In this document: piece by piece, positions 12,103-24,037 of the stretch
How positions within the stretch are numbered: position 1 is the stretch's first letter
Layout: the number at the start of each line of letters is the position of its first letter
Assembly: GCF_001678475.1 (NCBI RefSeq)
Contig: NZ_JTJR01000019.1
Span: 54,879 to 118,878 of the forward strand
DNA from: Gallibacterium genomosp. 3
GTDB lineage: Bacteria > Pseudomonadota > Gammaproteobacteria > Enterobacterales > Pasteurellaceae
Direction: 5' to 3'
DNA: 64,000 bases
The notes under the pieces: model-generated
Told to the model about the DNA's origin: nothing
The model's database searches: none
Seen by the model: the letters and a program-made list of their open reading frames with translations, nothing else
Position numbers and translations under genes: made by a program

Positions 12103-12418
12103 AATCAATCCTCTTAATTTTGGAGTGGTTAATTTATAAAGATAATGTTGTTTTTTTGAATTCAGATAAACAATATCCTATTTTTATTAAAAATAAAATA
12201 GATTTTTTTGTTTTTTTTAAAAAAATATCTAAAAACAAAAAATAGGTACCTATATTATTTAATAGCCGTCTGTATTAAAACGCAGTATAATTTCCCACCT
12301 TTTCACCCGTTATGCTGTTAACGTTGAGCTTTCTATAAGGCAACAAGCAGTATTCAGTATAACGAAAGCCAAACTATTTCAAAATACTACAACCCGAATA
12401 AACGAAGATAATTTTCAC
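12103..12418. other. glnA-typA divergent intergenic region
   Basis: 316 bases without a gene, very AT-rich. It holds a candidate glnA promoter, a 7-bp inverted repeat CTATTTT/AAAATAG at 12178-12201, a perfect 12-bp palindrome ATAGGTACCTAT at 12242-12253, and a TATAAT at 12286-12291 that could be the typA -10 element without an obvious -35. I see no open frame or stable RNA. Confidence 0.6.
12133..12160 (-). promoter_or_regulatory. Candidate glnA promoter
   Basis: On the minus strand TTCAAA and TATAAA are 16 bases apart, with the -10 element about 30 bases before the glnA ATG. Four of six and five of six bases match the sigma-70 consensus. Confidence 0.4.
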
Positions 12419-14272
12419 ATGAAAAACGATTTAGATATTAGTAAGTTGCGTAATATTGCGATCATTGCGCACGTTGACCACGGTAAAACTACGCTTGTTG
12501 ATAAACTACTCCAACAATCAGGTACATTAGAAGCCTCACGCACTGGTGATACAGATGAACGTGTAATGGACTCTAATGCTTTAGAAAAAGAACGTGGCAT
12601 CACCATTTTGGCAAAAAATACCGCGATTAACTGGAATGATTATCGGATTAATATTGTTGATACACCTGGACACGCCGATTTTGGTGGTGAAGTAGAACGT
12701 GTATTATCAATGGTAGATAGCGTTCTTCTATTAGTTGATGCGTTTGATGGCCCAATGCCACAAACTCGTTTCGTTACCCAAAAAGCGTTTGCTCACGGTT
12801 TAAAACCAATTGTTGTTATCAATAAAGTCGATCGCCCAGGCGCAAGACCAGATTGGGTTGTTGATCAAGTATTTGATCTTTTTGTTAATCTTGGTGCAAC
12901 CGATGAACAACTCGACTTCCCGATTATTTATGCTTCAGCATTAAATGGTGTTGCTGGTTTAGAACATGAAGAGTTAGCTGACGATATGACCCCATTATTT
13001 GAAGCTATCGTGAAATATGTTGAACCACCAAAAGTAGAATTAGATAAACCATTCCAAATGCAAATTTCTCAATTAGATTACAACAGCTATGTTGGTGTCA
13101 TTGGTATTGGTCGAATTAAACGTGGTTCAGTAAAACCAAATCAAGCCGTTGTTATTATTGACAGTGAAGGTAAGACCCGCAATGCACGTATTGGTCAAGT
13201 ATTAGGTCACCTTGGTTTACAACGTTATGAAGAAGATATCGCGAATGCAGGTGACATTATTGCATTAACTGGTTTAGGCGAATTAAATATTTCCGATACT
13301 ATTTGTGATGTAAATAACGTTGAAGCCTTACCAGCATTAACAGTTGATGAGCCAACTGTAACCATGTTCTTCTGCGTTAATACTTCACCATTCTGTGGCC
13401 GTGAAGGTAAATATGTCACCTCTCGCCAAATTCTTGAACGTTTAAATAAAGAATTAGTTCATAACGTTGCATTACGTGTTGAAGAAACCGAAGACCCAGA
13501 TGCTTTCCGTGTTTCTGGTCGTGGTGAATTGCATCTTTCTGTGTTAATTGAAAATATGCGTCGTGAGGGATATGAATTAGCGGTTTCTCGCCCGAAAGTT
13601 ATTTTCCGCCAAATTGATGGTCGTAAACAAGAACCATTTGAACAAGTTACCATTGATATTGAAGAACAACATCAAGGTGCGGTAATGGAAGCATTAGGTA
13701 TTCGTAAAGGTGAAGTACGCGATATGGTGCCAGATGGTAAAGGTCGTACTCGCCTAGAATACATTATTCCAAGCCGTGGTCTAATTGGTTTCCGTAACGA
13801 ATTTATGACAATGACCTCTGGTACTGGCTTACTCTACTCAAGTTTCAGCCATTATGACGATGTTAGACCAGGCGAAATTGGCCAACGTCCAAACGGGGTA
13901 TTAATCTCAAACGCAACTGGTAAAGCACTCGCTTATGCACTATTCGGTTTACAAGATCGTGGTAAATTAATGATTGACCATGGTGCTGAAGTTTATGAAG
14001 GGCAAGTTATTGGTATTCATAGCCGTTCTAATGACTTAACTGTAAACTGTTTACAAGGTAAGAAATTAACCAATATGCGTGCAGCTGGAAAAGACGAAGC
14101 TGTCGTATTAGTTCCACCAGTACGTTTCACACTAGAACAAGCATTAGAATTTATTGATGATGATGAATTAGTCGAAGTGACACCAGCTTCAATCCGTATT
14201 CGTAAGAAATACTTAACAGAAGTTGAGCGTAAACGTGCTAATCGTACAACGACTAGTACCAGTACACGTTAA
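12419..14272 (+). CDS. typA: Ribosome-associated translational GTPase TypA/BipA
   Basis: 617-residue GTPase related to EF-G that assists 50S ribosome assembly, especially at low temperature and under stress. P-loop AHVDHGKTT at 18-26, switch [18 protein letters not shown] for guanine, then the EF-G-like domains and the BipA-specific C-terminus ([20 protein letters not shown]). The ATG has only a weak purine stretch upstream. A strong terminator follows. Confidence 0.97.
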   Translation: MKNDLDISKLRNIAIIAHVDHGKTTLVDKLLQQSGTLEASRTGDTDERVMDSNALEKERGITILAKNTAINWNDYRINIVDTPGHADFGGEVERVLSMVDSVLLLVDAFDGPMPQTRFVTQKAFAHGLKPIVVINKVDRPGARPDWVVDQVFDLFVNLGATDEQLDFPIIYASALNGVAGLEHEELADDMTPLFEAIVKYVEPPKVELDKPFQMQISQLDYNSYVGVIGIGRIKRGSVKPNQAVVIIDSEGKTRNARIGQVLGHLGLQRYEEDIANAGDIIALTGLGELNISDTICDVNNVEALPALTVDEPTVTMFFCVNTSPFCGREGKYVTSRQILERLNKELVHNVALRVEETEDPDAFRVSGRGELHLSVLIENMRREGYELAVSRPKVIFRQIDGRKQEPFEQVTIDIEEQHQGAVMEALGIRKGEVRDMVPDGKGRTRLEYIIPSRGLIGFRNEFMTMTSGTGLLYSSFSHYDDVRPGEIGQRPNGVLISNATGKALAYALFGLQDRGKLMIDHGAEVYEGQVIGIHSRSNDLTVNCLQGKKLTNMRAAGKDEAVVLVPPVRFTLEQALEFIDDDELVEVTPASIRIRKKYLTEVERKRANRTTTSTSTR

Positions 14273-14286
14273 ATTCTGATTTTCTC

Positions 14287-14323
14287 CTCCCTCTATTTCG
14301 CCTAGAATAGAGGGAGTTTTTTT
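14287..14323 (+). terminator. typA terminator
   Basis: An 11-bp stem CTCCCTCTATT / AATAGAGGGAG, 8-nt loop, then seven T. It ends only 17 bases before gntR. Confidence 0.93.
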
Positions 14324-14340
14324 ATTGTTTTGTTGTCATC

Positions 14341-15342
14341 ATGAACACACCACATAAACGTCCAACTTTACAAACTATTGCCGATCATCTCGGTGTCACC
14401 AAAATGACGATTAGCCGTTATTTACGTAATCCTGATTCTGTTGCACCTGATACTCGAGAAAGAATCGCTAAAGCAATTGAACAATTTGGTTATATTCCTA
14501 ATCGTGCACCAAGTATGTTATCCAATGCCAAAAGTCGAGCTATTGGTGTATTAGTACCATCATTAACGAACCAAGTTTTTGCTGATGTGATTAAAGGGAT
14601 CGAAAAAATCACAGATAAAGCAGGTTATCAAACCATGCTGGCTCACTATGGTTATAGTTTAGAGATAGAAGAACAACGTGTTGAATCACTACTTTCTTAC
14701 AATGTAGATGGTTTAATTTTGTCTGAAAATCAACACTCTGACAGAACCTTAAAAATGATTGAAATCGCTAATATACCAGTGATTGAAATTATGGATAGTA
14801 ACCAATTAGGCATTCAGCAAGTCATCGGTTTCGATAATACTGTCGCTGCCCAAGCGATGGTGGAAACAATGATCCAACGTGGTCATCAGCATATTATTTA
14901 TTTTACTGCCCGTATGGATAAACGGACAAAACTTAAAATGCAAGGCTATGAACTGGCAATGAAAAAGCATGGATTAACGCCACATAGTATGATCACTGAA
15001 TTGCCTTCTTCATTTTCACTAGGGGCAGAATTATTACATAAAGCGTTGGCTAAATATCCTGATATGGATGGGATTATGTGTACCAATGATGACTTAGCGG
15101 TTGGTGCATTATTTGAATGCCAACGTTTAGGAATTAATGTGCCTCAGCAGATTGGTATTGCTGGTTTCCATGGTCATGATGTTGGACAGGCTATGAATCC
15201 TCAACTCGCCAGTGTAATTACCCCACGTCTTACTATTGGCCAACGTGCAGCAGAAGAGTTGTTAAATCGCATTAATGGTATCCAACAGCAAAGTAGCATT
15301 ATTGATCTCGGCTATCATATTCATATTGGTGAAAGCATTTGA
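14341..15342 (+). CDS. gntR: Gluconate operon repressor GntR (LacI family)
   Basis: 333 residues: a LacI-type helix-turn-helix at about 9-30 (LQTIADHLGVTKMTISRYLRN) followed by a hinge (NRAPSMLSNAKSRAIGVL) and a sugar-binding domain. Long identical runs with E. coli GntR include PSLTNQVFA, GYQTMLAHYGY, CTNDDLAVGA and AGFHGHD. It represses gluconate uptake and Entner-Doudoroff genes until gluconate binds. Matching operators lie at 62157 and 62339, beside gntK and gntT. The start has no visible Shine-Dalgarno sequence and follows the typA terminator closely. Confidence 0.95.
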   Translation: MNTPHKRPTLQTIADHLGVTKMTISRYLRNPDSVAPDTRERIAKAIEQFGYIPNRAPSMLSNAKSRAIGVLVPSLTNQVFADVIKGIEKITDKAGYQTMLAHYGYSLEIEEQRVESLLSYNVDGLILSENQHSDRTLKMIEIANIPVIEIMDSNQLGIQQVIGFDNTVAAQAMVETMIQRGHQHIIYFTARMDKRTKLKMQGYELAMKKHGLTPHSMITELPSSFSLGAELLHKALAKYPDMDGIMCTNDDLAVGALFECQRLGINVPQQIGIAGFHGHDVGQAMNPQLASVITPRLTIGQRAAEELLNRINGIQQQSSIIDLGYHIHIGESI

Positions 15343-15361
15343 TTTTACAAACACCAGATAC

Positions 15362-15396
15362 AAAATTGCCTTAGCAACTAACTAAGGCAATTTTTT
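15362..15396. terminator. Terminator between gntR and pgsA, probably bidirectional
   Basis: A 13-bp stem AAAATTGCCTTAG and complement with a 7-nt loop, in the gap between the convergent genes gntR and pgsA. T-runs occur on both strands. Confidence 0.9.
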
Positions 15397-15406
15397 AATT
15401 GATTGT

Positions 15407-15961
15407 TTACTCATCTTCTTTCAGCAAACTTTCTTTGGCTAAAGATAAATATTGCCACATTGACCATACGGTTAAAATCACCGCCACATATAAGGCAATG
15501 ATAGCAATAATCTCCATGGTTGGGTTATAACGCCATAATAAACCGATTAACGCTATCATTTGTGAGGTTGTTTTTACTTTACCTAACCAAGACACCGCAA
15601 CTTTATTACGATCACCTAATTCTGCCATCCATTCACGTAATGCAGAAATAATAATTTCTCGAGAAATCATGATGATAGCTGGAATGGTAATCCAAAATAC
15701 ATGGTAGTGTTGTACTACTAACACTAATGCCGCTGCCACCATCACTTTATCAGCAACAGGATCAAGAAAAGCACCAAAACGTGTTGTTTGTTTCCATCTT
15801 CTCGCTAAAAAACCATCTAGCCAGTCAGTTACTGCCGCTACGGTAAAAATAATTGCAGTCCATAATGGTGCCCAGCTAAAAGGTAAATAAAATAAAATAA
15901 TAAAGAATGGAATCAGTACAACTCGAAAAAAGGTTAAAAAGTTTGGAATATTTAATTTCAT
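15407..15961 (-). CDS. pgsA: CDP-diacylglycerol--glycerol-3-phosphate 3-phosphatidyltransferase
   Basis: Inner-membrane enzyme that makes phosphatidylglycerol phosphate. 184 residues with several membrane helices. The CDP-alcohol phosphotransferase signature is complete: D49-G50, A53-R54, G63, D67, D71. The ATG at 15961 begins the conserved [17 protein letters not shown] at 15985 would add eight residues, and neither has a strong ribosome-binding site. It follows uvrC by 49 bases, the usual uvrC-pgsA pair. Confidence 0.95.
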   Translation of the reverse strand: MKLNIPNFLTFFRVVLIPFFIILFYLPFSWAPLWTAIIFTVAAVTDWLDGFLARRWKQTTRFGAFLDPVADKVMVAAALVLVVQHYHVFWITIPAIIMISREIIISALREWMAELGDRNKVAVSWLGKVKTTSQMIALIGLLWRYNPTMEIIAIIALYVAVILTVWSMWQYLSLAKESLLKEDE

Positions 15962-16034
15962 CTTGATCACCAGATCACTTAACACTACGCATCACTATTG
16001 TAAACATATTCACTGGCTTTGCCTATAAGCAAAA

Positions 16035-17858
16035 TCAATGTTTTAAAATTTCAAAAATTTTTTCGGCTAATGCCCGAGAAATCCCTGGAACTGAAGCGAT
16101 TTCTTCCACAGTAGCCGCTTTGACACCTTGCAAACCACCAAGATATTTTAATAATGCCTGACGGCGTTTTGCCCCAACACCTTCGATACTCTCCAAACCA
16201 CTCTGCATAAAGGCTTTTTGTCGTTTCTTACGATGTCCTGAAATTGCATGATTATGTGATTCATCACGAATATGCTGAATCAGGTGTAAGGCTAAATTAT
16301 CAGGTTCGAGATGAATCTCGCGCTCTGAACTACCGATTAATAGAGTTTCTAAACCAGCTTTACGATCAACCCCTTTTGCTACACCAATCAGAAGCGGTTT
16401 ATCTTTATTCCAATTTACCTTTAATTGTTCAAATACCGACAAGGCTCGATTTAATTGTCCTTTTCCACCATCAATAAAAATGATGTCAGGAATTTTATCG
16501 GCACTCAGATCTTTGTCATAACGCTTATGTAATGCTTGCTCCATCGCTGCATAATCATCACCATGAGTCCCTTCAATATTAAAACGGCGATATTCCGCTT
16601 TTAATGGCCCTTCTGCGCCAAATACCACACAAGAAGCTACGGTATTTTCTCCCATAGTATGACTAATATCAAAACACTCCATACGTTGAATTTTTGTGAT
16701 ACCTAATAAGGTTTGTAGCGTTTGATAACGTTCCTCAATTCGTCCTTGTTGTTGTAATTGCGTTGTCAGTGCCACTTTGGCATTAGTTTGTGCCAACTGC
16801 AAATAGCGATTCTTATCCCCTTTCACTTTATCTTGAATCTGAATTTGTCGCCCAGCCTGTTCACTAAGTAAAGTCTCCAACATACTTTTATCAGCTAAGG
16901 TATGATCCAATACAATACTATCTGGAATACTACGTCCTTGATGAGCTTGTAAATAAAATTGCCCTAAAAAGGTTTCAATAACTTCTGATAAAGTCGTATC
17001 TGCTGGAATTTTAGGGAAATAACTACGATTACCCAAAATTTTACCATGACGAATAAATAATACTTGTACACAAGCCAAGCCCGATTTATACGCAATCGCA
17101 ATAATATCAATATCATCAAGGCGATCATTACTCACAAATTGTTTTTCCATCACTGAACGAACCGCTTGAATCTGATCACGAAAGCGGGCTGCATTCTCAA
17201 AATCCAATTCTTGACTAGCCTGCTCCATTTTCTGGATCAAATGAGTGACAACTTGTTGATCTTTACCTTGTAAAAATAATCGTGCTAACTCAACCTGTTG
17301 TTGATACTCTTCATCACTCACATAACCTGCAACACAAGGCGCTAAACAGCGTTTAATCTGATACTGTAAACAAGGTCGCGAACGGTTGTTATAGACACTA
17401 TTTTCACATTGACGTATTGGAAATAGCTTTTGCATTAACGATAAGGTTTCACGCACTGCTGATGAGTGTGGATAAGGGCCAAAATACTCTCCTACTATTT
17501 TTTTCGCCCCACGATAAGAGGTAATACGAGGATGTCGTTCATTCGTTAATAAAATAAAAGGATAAGACTTATCATCTCGCAATAACACGTTATAACGTGG
17601 CTGATACTGCTTGATAAAATTATGCTCTAGCAGTAAAGCCTCAGTTTCTGAATGTGTGATTGTGGTGTCAATGTGATCAATCGCTGCAACTAAGGCTTCT
17701 GTTTTTTTACTACTAACTTGCTTTCTGAAATAGCTTGAAAGGCGTTTTTTTAAATTTTTTGCCTTACCAACATAAATAACCGTGTCATTACGATCATACA
17801 TCCGATATACACCAGGTTGCTCTGGCGCATCGCGTAGAAAAACTTTTGCATCAAACAT
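16035..17858 (-). CDS. uvrC: Excinuclease ABC subunit C
   Basis: Nucleotide-excision-repair nuclease that makes both incisions at a UvrB-marked lesion. 607 residues. N-terminal GIY-YIG domain (GVYRMYD...[14 protein letters not shown], about 16-45), a Cys-rich patch (CENSVY...[13 protein letters not shown]), UVR domain near 200, RNase H-like 5' nuclease with FIDGGKGQL, and C-terminal helix-hairpin-helix pairs. Confidence 0.97.
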   Translation of the reverse strand: MFDAKVFLRDAPEQPGVYRMYDRNDTVIYVGKAKNLKKRLSSYFRKQVSSKKTEALVAAIDHIDTTITHSETEALLLEHNFIKQYQPRYNVLLRDDKSYPFILLTNERHPRITSYRGAKKIVGEYFGPYPHSSAVRETLSLMQKLFPIRQCENSVYNNRSRPCLQYQIKRCLAPCVAGYVSDEEYQQQVELARLFLQGKDQQVVTHLIQKMEQASQELDFENAARFRDQIQAVRSVMEKQFVSNDRLDDIDIIAIAYKSGLACVQVLFIRHGKILGNRSYFPKIPADTTLSEVIETFLGQFYLQAHQGRSIPDSIVLDHTLADKSMLETLLSEQAGRQIQIQDKVKGDKNRYLQLAQTNAKVALTTQLQQQGRIEERYQTLQTLLGITKIQRMECFDISHTMGENTVASCVVFGAEGPLKAEYRRFNIEGTHGDDYAAMEQALHKRYDKDLSADKIPDIIFIDGGKGQLNRALSVFEQLKVNWNKDKPLLIGVAKGVDRKAGLETLLIGSSEREIHLEPDNLALHLIQHIRDESHNHAISGHRKKRQKAFMQSGLESIEGVGAKRRQALLKYLGGLQGVKAATVEEIASVPGISRALAEKIFEILKH

Positions 17859-17863
17859 TGGCT

Positions 17864-18640
17864 TTAACGTGATAATAATTCTCGTACTTTAACCAGATCT
17901 TCCATTGTATCCACGCCAACAGCGGGAACTTCTAGCGCTGGCTCACAATGAATACGTTCACCATTCCACAATACCCGCAACTGTTCTAGTGATTCACATT
18001 TTTCTAAGCTTGTTGGCTGCCAAGTAACATATTGACGAATAAAGCCTGCTTTATAAGCATAAATTCCGATATGACGTTGATAATGTTGCTGCTCGATCGC
18101 TAAATTAGGAATCTGTTCTGGCTGTTGATACACCGTAGTAAATTGATCACGATGCCAAGGAATCACAGCACGCGAAAAATAGAGTACATAACCATTTTTA
18201 TCCGTTAATACCTTCACTACATTCGGATTGAATAACTCTGTTGAATCATCAATTTCAACTGATAAAGTTGCCATATTCACTTGATATTTTTGTAAATTTT
18301 CCGCAACCTGTTTCACAATCACAGGTGGGATTAAAGGTTCATCTCCTTGAATATTCACAATGATTTCATCATCTGCCAACGCTAATTGACTTACCACTTC
18401 AGCCAAACGCTCAGTACCTGAAGAGTGGTGTTCTGAAGTCAAACATACTTCTCCACCAAAAGCATTAACCACTTCTACAATTTGTGGATGATCCGTTGCT
18501 ACAATCACACGTTTAGCGCCAGATAATTGTGCTTTTTCCCATACATGTTGAATCATCGGTTTACCTGCAATATCTGCTAACGGTTTTCCTGGTAAACGAC
18601 TAGAGGCATAACGGGCAGGAATAATCACACTAAAACTCAT
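17864..18640 (-). CDS. kdsB: 3-deoxy-manno-octulosonate cytidylyltransferase
   Basis: Activates KDO to CMP-KDO for the lipopolysaccharide inner core. 258 residues. [16 protein letters not shown] at 5-20 binds CTP, and [10 protein letters not shown] and GVDTMEDL are family motifs. I place the start at the ATG at 18640, which has AAGGAG at the right distance and gives the conserved N-terminus. The frame is open further upstream into ycaR. One base separates it from the ycaR stop. Confidence 0.96.
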   Translation of the reverse strand: MSFSVIIPARYASSRLPGKPLADIAGKPMIQHVWEKAQLSGAKRVIVATDHPQIVEVVNAFGGEVCLTSEHHSSGTERLAEVVSQLALADDEIIVNIQGDEPLIPPVIVKQVAENLQKYQVNMATLSVEIDDSTELFNPNVVKVLTDKNGYVLYFSRAVIPWHRDQFTTVYQQPEQIPNLAIEQQHYQRHIGIYAYKAGFIRQYVTWQPTSLEKCESLEQLRVLWNGERIHCEPALEVPAVGVDTMEDLVKVRELLSR

Positions 18641-18641
18641 T

Positions 18642-18836
18642 TTAGGCTCCTTGTGCTTCTGATGTAGAAGGTGATGTGAGAGGTACCGCATTTTCAGGTA
18701 ATAAAGCGGGTATTCCATTAATCACTGGATAAGCTAGCTGTTCATTTTGACAAATAAAACGTTGTTGTTCCGCATCAAAACTTAATGGTTGATGACAATG
18801 CGGACAAGCTAACATTGAAATAACTTTTTGTTTCAT
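18642..18836 (-). CDS. ycaR: Trm112-family small protein YcaR
   Basis: 64 residues of the UPF0434/Trm112 family: [10 protein letters not shown] and [20 protein letters not shown]. Three of the usual Cys positions are visible (CPHC and FIC). Conserved location between lpxK and kdsB. Exact role unknown. Confidence 0.92.
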   Translation of the reverse strand: MKQKVISMLACPHCHQPLSFDAEQQRFICQNEQLAYPVINGIPALLPENAVPLTSPSTSEAQGA

Positions 18837-18838
18837 TC

Positions 18839-19813
18839 TTAGATGACCTTAGACATAATTTTTTCAATTAAATGATTTAACTGCGTTGTTTCAATCTGTG
18901 CAGAAACAGGAACGTACCACCAATTCTCCTGTGCAAAAGCGGTACATTTCACGGCATCTTTTTCTGTCATCAATAAAGGGATCTCTGCATTATCAATAGG
19001 CTGAAAATCTGTTGCTTGAAAAGCATAATGATCAGCAAACGCATACTGTTTTAACAATGTTAATCCCTGTTGCTGCAAGGTGGCAAAAAAGCGTGGAGGA
19101 TGTCCAATTCCTGCTACTGCATTGACTTGTGAAAAAGTTGTCAATAAGCGCTGTTCACCTGTGACTAAATTTATGGCGACTTCGGTCGCTAATTGCATTG
19201 CAATTTCGCCATCTTGTGCGTTTCCGCCATTACAGATAACCGCATCAACTTCGGCTAAACGTTGTTGTGGTAACTCACGTAACGGGCCAGCAGGCAATAG
19301 ATGTCCATTACCAAAACGGCGTTCTCCATCGACAACAACCAATTCCACATCTCGTTGTAACTTATAATGCTGCAAACCATCATCACTGATAATCACTTGT
19401 GGATGGTAAGCTTTATATAACAACTCTATACTTTCACGGCGATTAGGGGAAATTGCAACTGGTGCTGAGGTACGCTTTGCAATTAAAACGGGTTCATCAC
19501 CCCTCTTTTGTGGATCTGAATTAGCGCAAACTAAAAAAGGATATTCTGTACTTGATCCACCATAACCACGTGAAATAACACCGACACGAATACCTTTTGC
19601 TTGTAATTGTTCTACTAAACAGACAACTAATGGCGTTTTGCCATTACCACCAACAGAAAGGTTGCCTACTACAACCACTGGACAAGGTGCTTTCCAACTA
19701 GCAAAAATCCCCGTTTGATAAGCCTTTCTCCGTAGATAGGTGATTAATTGAAATAACCAAGCGAATGGTAATAGTAACCATTGTAACCACGACTGTTGAT
19801 ACCAAAATTTCAT
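18839..19813 (-). CDS. lpxK: Tetraacyldisaccharide 4'-kinase
   Basis: Phosphorylates the 4' position of the lipid A disaccharide at the inner membrane. 324 residues. An N-terminal membrane-associated stretch (about 8-26) and the P-loop GGNGKTP near residue 55, SRGYGG and ISDDGLQHYKLQRD, all typical. It follows msbA by 11 bases. Confidence 0.96.
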   Translation of the reverse strand: MKFWYQQSWLQWLLLPFAWLFQLITYLRRKAYQTGIFASWKAPCPVVVVGNLSVGGNGKTPLVVCLVEQLQAKGIRVGVISRGYGGSSTEYPFLVCANSDPQKRGDEPVLIAKRTSAPVAISPNRRESIELLYKAYHPQVIISDDGLQHYKLQRDVELVVVDGERRFGNGHLLPAGPLRELPQQRLAEVDAVICNGGNAQDGEIAMQLATEVAINLVTGEQRLLTTFSQVNAVAGIGHPPRFFATLQQQGLTLLKQYAFADHYAFQATDFQPIDNAEIPLLMTEKDAVKCTAFAQENWWYVPVSAQIETTQLNHLIEKIMSKVI

Positions 19814-19824
19814 ATTACCTCTGA

Positions 19825-21573
19825 TTACCCATCAAATTGCATTTTATGCAGCTGTGCATAAACTTGCCCTTGTTGTAATAGCTGTTGATGTGTGCCTCGC
19901 TCTACAATTTGTCCTTGATCGATAACAATAATTTCATCAGCTCTTTCAATGGTAGATAGACGGTGTGCAATAACAAGCAATGTTTTATGTTGCTGCAACT
20001 CTTCTAATGCTCGCTGAATGGCACGCTCTGATTCTGTATCTAATGCAGATGTCGCTTCATCTAAAATCAACACGGACGCATTACGTAATAATGCACGTGC
20101 AATAGCTAAACGTTGACGTTGCCCACCAGATAAAGAAACTCCATTCTCACCTATCATGGTATCTAACCCATGTTCCATTTTTTCAATAAATTCCATTGCA
20201 TGCGCCGCTTTTGCCGCAGCAATAATCTGCTCACGGCTATATTTTTCAGTAGCTGCATACGCAATATTATTCGCCACCGTATCATTGAATAAATGAACTT
20301 GTTGCGAAACCACAGCACAATGCTGACGTAAATTGGCTAAGGTATAATCCTTAATATTATGTTCATCTAAATAAATCGCGCCTTGTTGAATGTCATAAAA
20401 ACGCGTAATTAAATTGGCAATTGTTGATTTTCCTGATCCAGAACGTCCGACTAATGCAACGGTTTTACCTGCTAGAATTGAAAAAGAGATATGTGATAGT
20501 GCAGGTTCATCTTTCCCTTCATAATAGAAGCTTACATCATCAAACCTAACATCCCCTTTTACTTGTTCAGTAATGTACTGTCCATGATCTTCTTCTTTCT
20601 TTAAATCAAGAATAGCAAATAAGGTTTGGCACGCCGCCATACCACGCTGAAACTGTGCATTAACATTCGTTAATGATTTTAACGGACGCAATAAAGCAAA
20701 CATAGAGGAGAAAACTAAAGTAAAATCGCCAGCAGTGAGTTGTCCTCCCATCATCGTTGGCACAGTAGCGAGATAAAGCACAACAGCTAAAGCAAAAGAC
20801 GCAATAATTTGTACGATCGGATCAGAAATTGCACTCATTGCCATCATTTTAAGGCTTTTTCTACGCATATCATCACTAACTAGATTAAAGCGTTCTTCTT
20901 CTACTTTTTGACCGCCAAAGGAAAGCACTACACGATGCCCTTTCAACATTTGTTCTGCACTGGCAGTTAATTCCCCCATTGAGTTTTGCATATTTTTACT
21001 TAAACGGCGGAAATGTTTAGAAACAATACGGATCAAAACTGCAATAATCGGCCCAACGACAAATAACACTAAAGATAACTGCCAACTGGTATATAACATT
21101 AACGCTAATAAAGAAATAACAGTGGCACTTTCTTTGACAATAGTAATTAAGGCATTAGACGAAGAGTTCGCAACTTGTTCTGAATCATAAGTAATTCGAG
21201 AAAGCAGTTTTCCCGCTGCTTGGTGATCGAAGAAACTCACCGGCATATACATTAAATGCTTAAATAGCATTCGCCGCATCACCATCACTACATTACCTGA
21301 TACCCATGACAAACTATAATCTGAGACGAAACTGGTACATCCACGCAATATGATTAATAGGATGACAATAATAGGTAGCCATTTGAGAAAAGTCAGATCT
21401 GCCTTGCCAAAGCCTTCATCTAATAATGGTTTTAATAAATAAATTAATCCAGCTTCAGTTAAGGCATTAAATACTAACGCAATAATTGCAACTAAAATCC
21501 CTAATTTATATTGCCAAATCATTGGCCATAGGCGTTTAAAGGTCTCTTTCGTAGAGTAGTCTTTATCATTCAT
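19825..21573 (-). CDS. msbA: Lipid A export ATP-binding/permease protein
   Basis: Homodimeric ABC exporter that flips core-lipid A across the inner membrane. 582 residues. Six-helix membrane domain in the first 310 residues, then Walker [10 protein letters not shown], the Q-loop, signature LSGGQRQR, Walker [13 protein letters not shown] and the switch His in IAHRLST. Lies between rec2 and lpxK, the order known in H. influenzae. Confidence 0.97.
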   Translation of the reverse strand: MNDKDYSTKETFKRLWPMIWQYKLGILVAIIALVFNALTEAGLIYLLKPLLDEGFGKADLTFLKWLPIIVILLIILRGCTSFVSDYSLSWVSGNVVMVMRRMLFKHLMYMPVSFFDHQAAGKLLSRITYDSEQVANSSSNALITIVKESATVISLLALMLYTSWQLSLVLFVVGPIIAVLIRIVSKHFRRLSKNMQNSMGELTASAEQMLKGHRVVLSFGGQKVEEERFNLVSDDMRRKSLKMMAMSAISDPIVQIIASFALAVVLYLATVPTMMGGQLTAGDFTLVFSSMFALLRPLKSLTNVNAQFQRGMAACQTLFAILDLKKEEDHGQYITEQVKGDVRFDDVSFYYEGKDEPALSHISFSILAGKTVALVGRSGSGKSTIANLITRFYDIQQGAIYLDEHNIKDYTLANLRQHCAVVSQQVHLFNDTVANNIAYAATEKYSREQIIAAAKAAHAMEFIEKMEHGLDTMIGENGVSLSGGQRQRLAIARALLRNASVLILDEATSALDTESERAIQRALEELQQHKTLLVIAHRLSTIERADEIIVIDQGQIVERGTHQQLLQQGQVYAQLHKMQFDG

Positions 21574-21610
21574 ACAAAGAATTTTATGATGTAAAAATAA
21601 AATTAAAGCG

Positions 21611-24037
21611 CTATTCTACCTTTAATCTGCTATTTCTCCAACCGCCCACCTCATCCAGCTGGTTAAACCACGCCGTCCTTTGATGACGCTCAGTTGTAAT
21701 GATTAATTCATTATTTCGCATAAAGCGTAATCTAATTTGTCCATCCCATCCCGTATTCAAAATTTGCATTTTCTGCATCGCTAAACGTTCTAACACCTCT
21801 AAATGTGGGAAATGCCAACGATTTCCCAAACCAGACGAAATCAATGCAATTTTTGCATCAATTTGCTGTAAAAAAGGCTGACTCGTCGAGGTTTTACTGC
21901 CATGATGGGCAATTTGTACGATATCGACCTTCGGCAAAAGAGATAAATAACGCAATTCGCTCTTTCTATCCAAATCCCCTGTTAGCAATACTTGATACTG
22001 TCCATCCTCTATCAACAATACACAAGTATGCTGATTACGGGCTTGAGCGACAATCTGTTCTGGTGCTAGCATCGAAATACGCAAAGTACGCCATTGCATC
22101 TCTTTACCACGCATACAAGGTAACGGTGAACGATTGGCATAAGTTACTTGGGAAGGAGTATAGAACTCTGCTTTGGGGTAGTGCATTAATAATTTAGTCG
22201 CTCCGCCACTATGATCATTATCATCATGGCTCAATATAATTTTCTCTAGTTTAATCCCTTGACGTTGTAAATAAGGCAAAATCTCTAACTCCGCCATACT
22301 TCCACCTTGCCAACTTACTCCAGTATCATAGAGAACACCTTTATCACCTTGGCGAATCAACACGGCTAGCCCTTGCCCAACATCTAACATTTCTAGCGAC
22401 CATCTTGTTTGCCAATGCTGATAATAGTGGTGTCCTAACAACATCAACTGCCAAATTAAACCCACTATCACGCTTATAATCATATAATGTAACCGTTTTA
22501 TATCTGGTAGCTGTTCTCGATTAAAACTGATTATTTGAGGCTGTAATTGAGCTAATAAGGTGCTATTTTTGTTTAAGTGCTGCTTCTGATAGTAAACATA
22601 CCACCCTATAATCAGCACCATACACAGACAAATTAATCTCATCCATAATGATTCTAATAAAGAAAATTCACGCCATGTTGTTTGCCATGGCATTAACCAC
22701 TCTAAACTTTTTGTTGCGATTGTTACACACCATTGCCAACTTCCTAAGCCATTGAAGGTTATAATTGACAACAAAATACAAGGGATCAGTAATAAACTAA
22801 ATAGCGGTACAATCCATAAGTTAATTAATACATTTTGTAGATTGATACCATGAAAAAATAATAAGGTAATTGGCGTAAATAGTAAGCTTAAGCCAATTTG
22901 GATATGCAACAAACCCAACAGATAATAAGGTACCTTTCCTAATTGTGATAATGGTTTTCCTCGCCACTGCCATACGGATAAAGGCAGTAATTCATTCCAT
23001 ACTAACAAACAGAAAACGGCTGATGCCGATAACCAAAAGCTATCACTTAATAAAATAATAGGATCAAACATAATAAAAAGGGCAAGGCAACGAAGATAGA
23101 GTTGCCACCAAGTAAGATGACATCGCCGAAAACGTAATAACAATAATAAAATTAATCCAATAGCAGCTCGAGTTGTTGGAATAGAGAAATCAGCTAAATA
23201 GCTATAAAAGATCGTCAGCGCACCTCCGCATAATAGTGGTAAGATTGGGGTAATCTTACGAGTAGGCAAAAGATATTGAATCCCTCGCCCCACTAGCAAC
23301 CCAAAGAAAAATACTAGACCAATATGTAACCCTGAAATAGCAATTAAATGCGCAGTTCCGGTTTGTTGAAAAAGTTTTAATTGTTCTTGTGTTAAATGGT
23401 ATTTTTCAGCAAAACCTAATGCCAATAATAATCCTGTACTAGGGTGATCCTTTAATTGCCGTTGTGCAAAACGCAGTAAATGTTGGCGTAAATTAGGCTG
23501 ATCGGACAATAATCTTGCTTGCTTAACATTAGCCGTTCCCACAATTCGGTTGGCATAAAACCATTTTTGCCGTTGGAATCCACCTTGATTTAATCTTGAA
23601 GTAAAAGGTTTTAACTTAATTTCTCCTCGCCAAATTTGCCCTGATTGTAACGGTTGTTTTGGTAGCCAAGTAAGATAAAAACGGTACTGCTCCGCAGCTT
23701 CTGTCGTTTGTAATAGTGCGATTGCAGTTTGGTAATCGCCTTGATGAAGTACTTTTTCAATTTTGATGATAACTGGTTTTGTATTCGCAAAATAAACTGG
23801 TACTTGCTGAGTTTGTATCACTAGTCCTTTTATATTGATAACACTCCATACGCCTGAAATCACTATCGCTACGCCTATTAATGCCAATTGTTTTTTCTTT
23901 TTCCACCAACATACAAGGGTACAAACAGACAGCACTATTATTAATCCTAACTGCCAATCAGAAGCTTGTAACCAAGTTAAGGGGAGATACATAATTGATA
24001 GGCAAATGACAATCAAAACTAAACAAATCCGCTCCAT
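21611..24037 (-). CDS. rec2: DNA internalization competence protein Rec2/ComEC
   Basis: 808-residue inner-membrane channel for single-stranded DNA uptake during natural transformation. An N-terminal soluble/OB-like part, a competence domain with many helices ([13 protein letters not shown] is the family hallmark) and a C-terminal metallo-beta-lactamase-like domain with [10 protein letters not shown] and HHGSKTS. It appears intact, so this step of transformation is likely available. Weak ribosome-binding site. A candidate CRP/Sxy site lies about 93 bases upstream. Confidence 0.95.
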   Translation of the reverse strand: MERICLVLIVICLSIMYLPLTWLQASDWQLGLIIVLSVCTLVCWWKKKKQLALIGVAIVISGVWSVINIKGLVIQTQQVPVYFANTKPVIIKIEKVLHQGDYQTAIALLQTTEAAEQYRFYLTWLPKQPLQSGQIWRGEIKLKPFTSRLNQGGFQRQKWFYANRIVGTANVKQARLLSDQPNLRQHLLRFAQRQLKDHPSTGLLLALGFAEKYHLTQEQLKLFQQTGTAHLIAISGLHIGLVFFFGLLVGRGIQYLLPTRKITPILPLLCGGALTIFYSYLADFSIPTTRAAIGLILLLLLRFRRCHLTWWQLYLRCLALFIMFDPIILLSDSFWLSASAVFCLLVWNELLPLSVWQWRGKPLSQLGKVPYYLLGLLHIQIGLSLLFTPITLLFFHGINLQNVLINLWIVPLFSLLLIPCILLSIITFNGLGSWQWCVTIATKSLEWLMPWQTTWREFSLLESLWMRLICLCMVLIIGWYVYYQKQHLNKNSTLLAQLQPQIISFNREQLPDIKRLHYMIISVIVGLIWQLMLLGHHYYQHWQTRWSLEMLDVGQGLAVLIRQGDKGVLYDTGVSWQGGSMAELEILPYLQRQGIKLEKIILSHDDNDHSGGATKLLMHYPKAEFYTPSQVTYANRSPLPCMRGKEMQWRTLRISMLAPEQIVAQARNQHTCVLLIEDGQYQVLLTGDLDRKSELRYLSLLPKVDIVQIAHHGSKTSTSQPFLQQIDAKIALISSGLGNRWHFPHLEVLERLAMQKMQILNTGWDGQIRLRFMRNNELIITTERHQRTAWFNQLDEVGGWRNSRLKVE

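Noticed and set aside
21805..22197. 130-residue open frame opposite rec2
   Set aside because: Lies over the metallo-beta-lactamase domain of Rec2; no ribosome-binding site and no recognisable domain.
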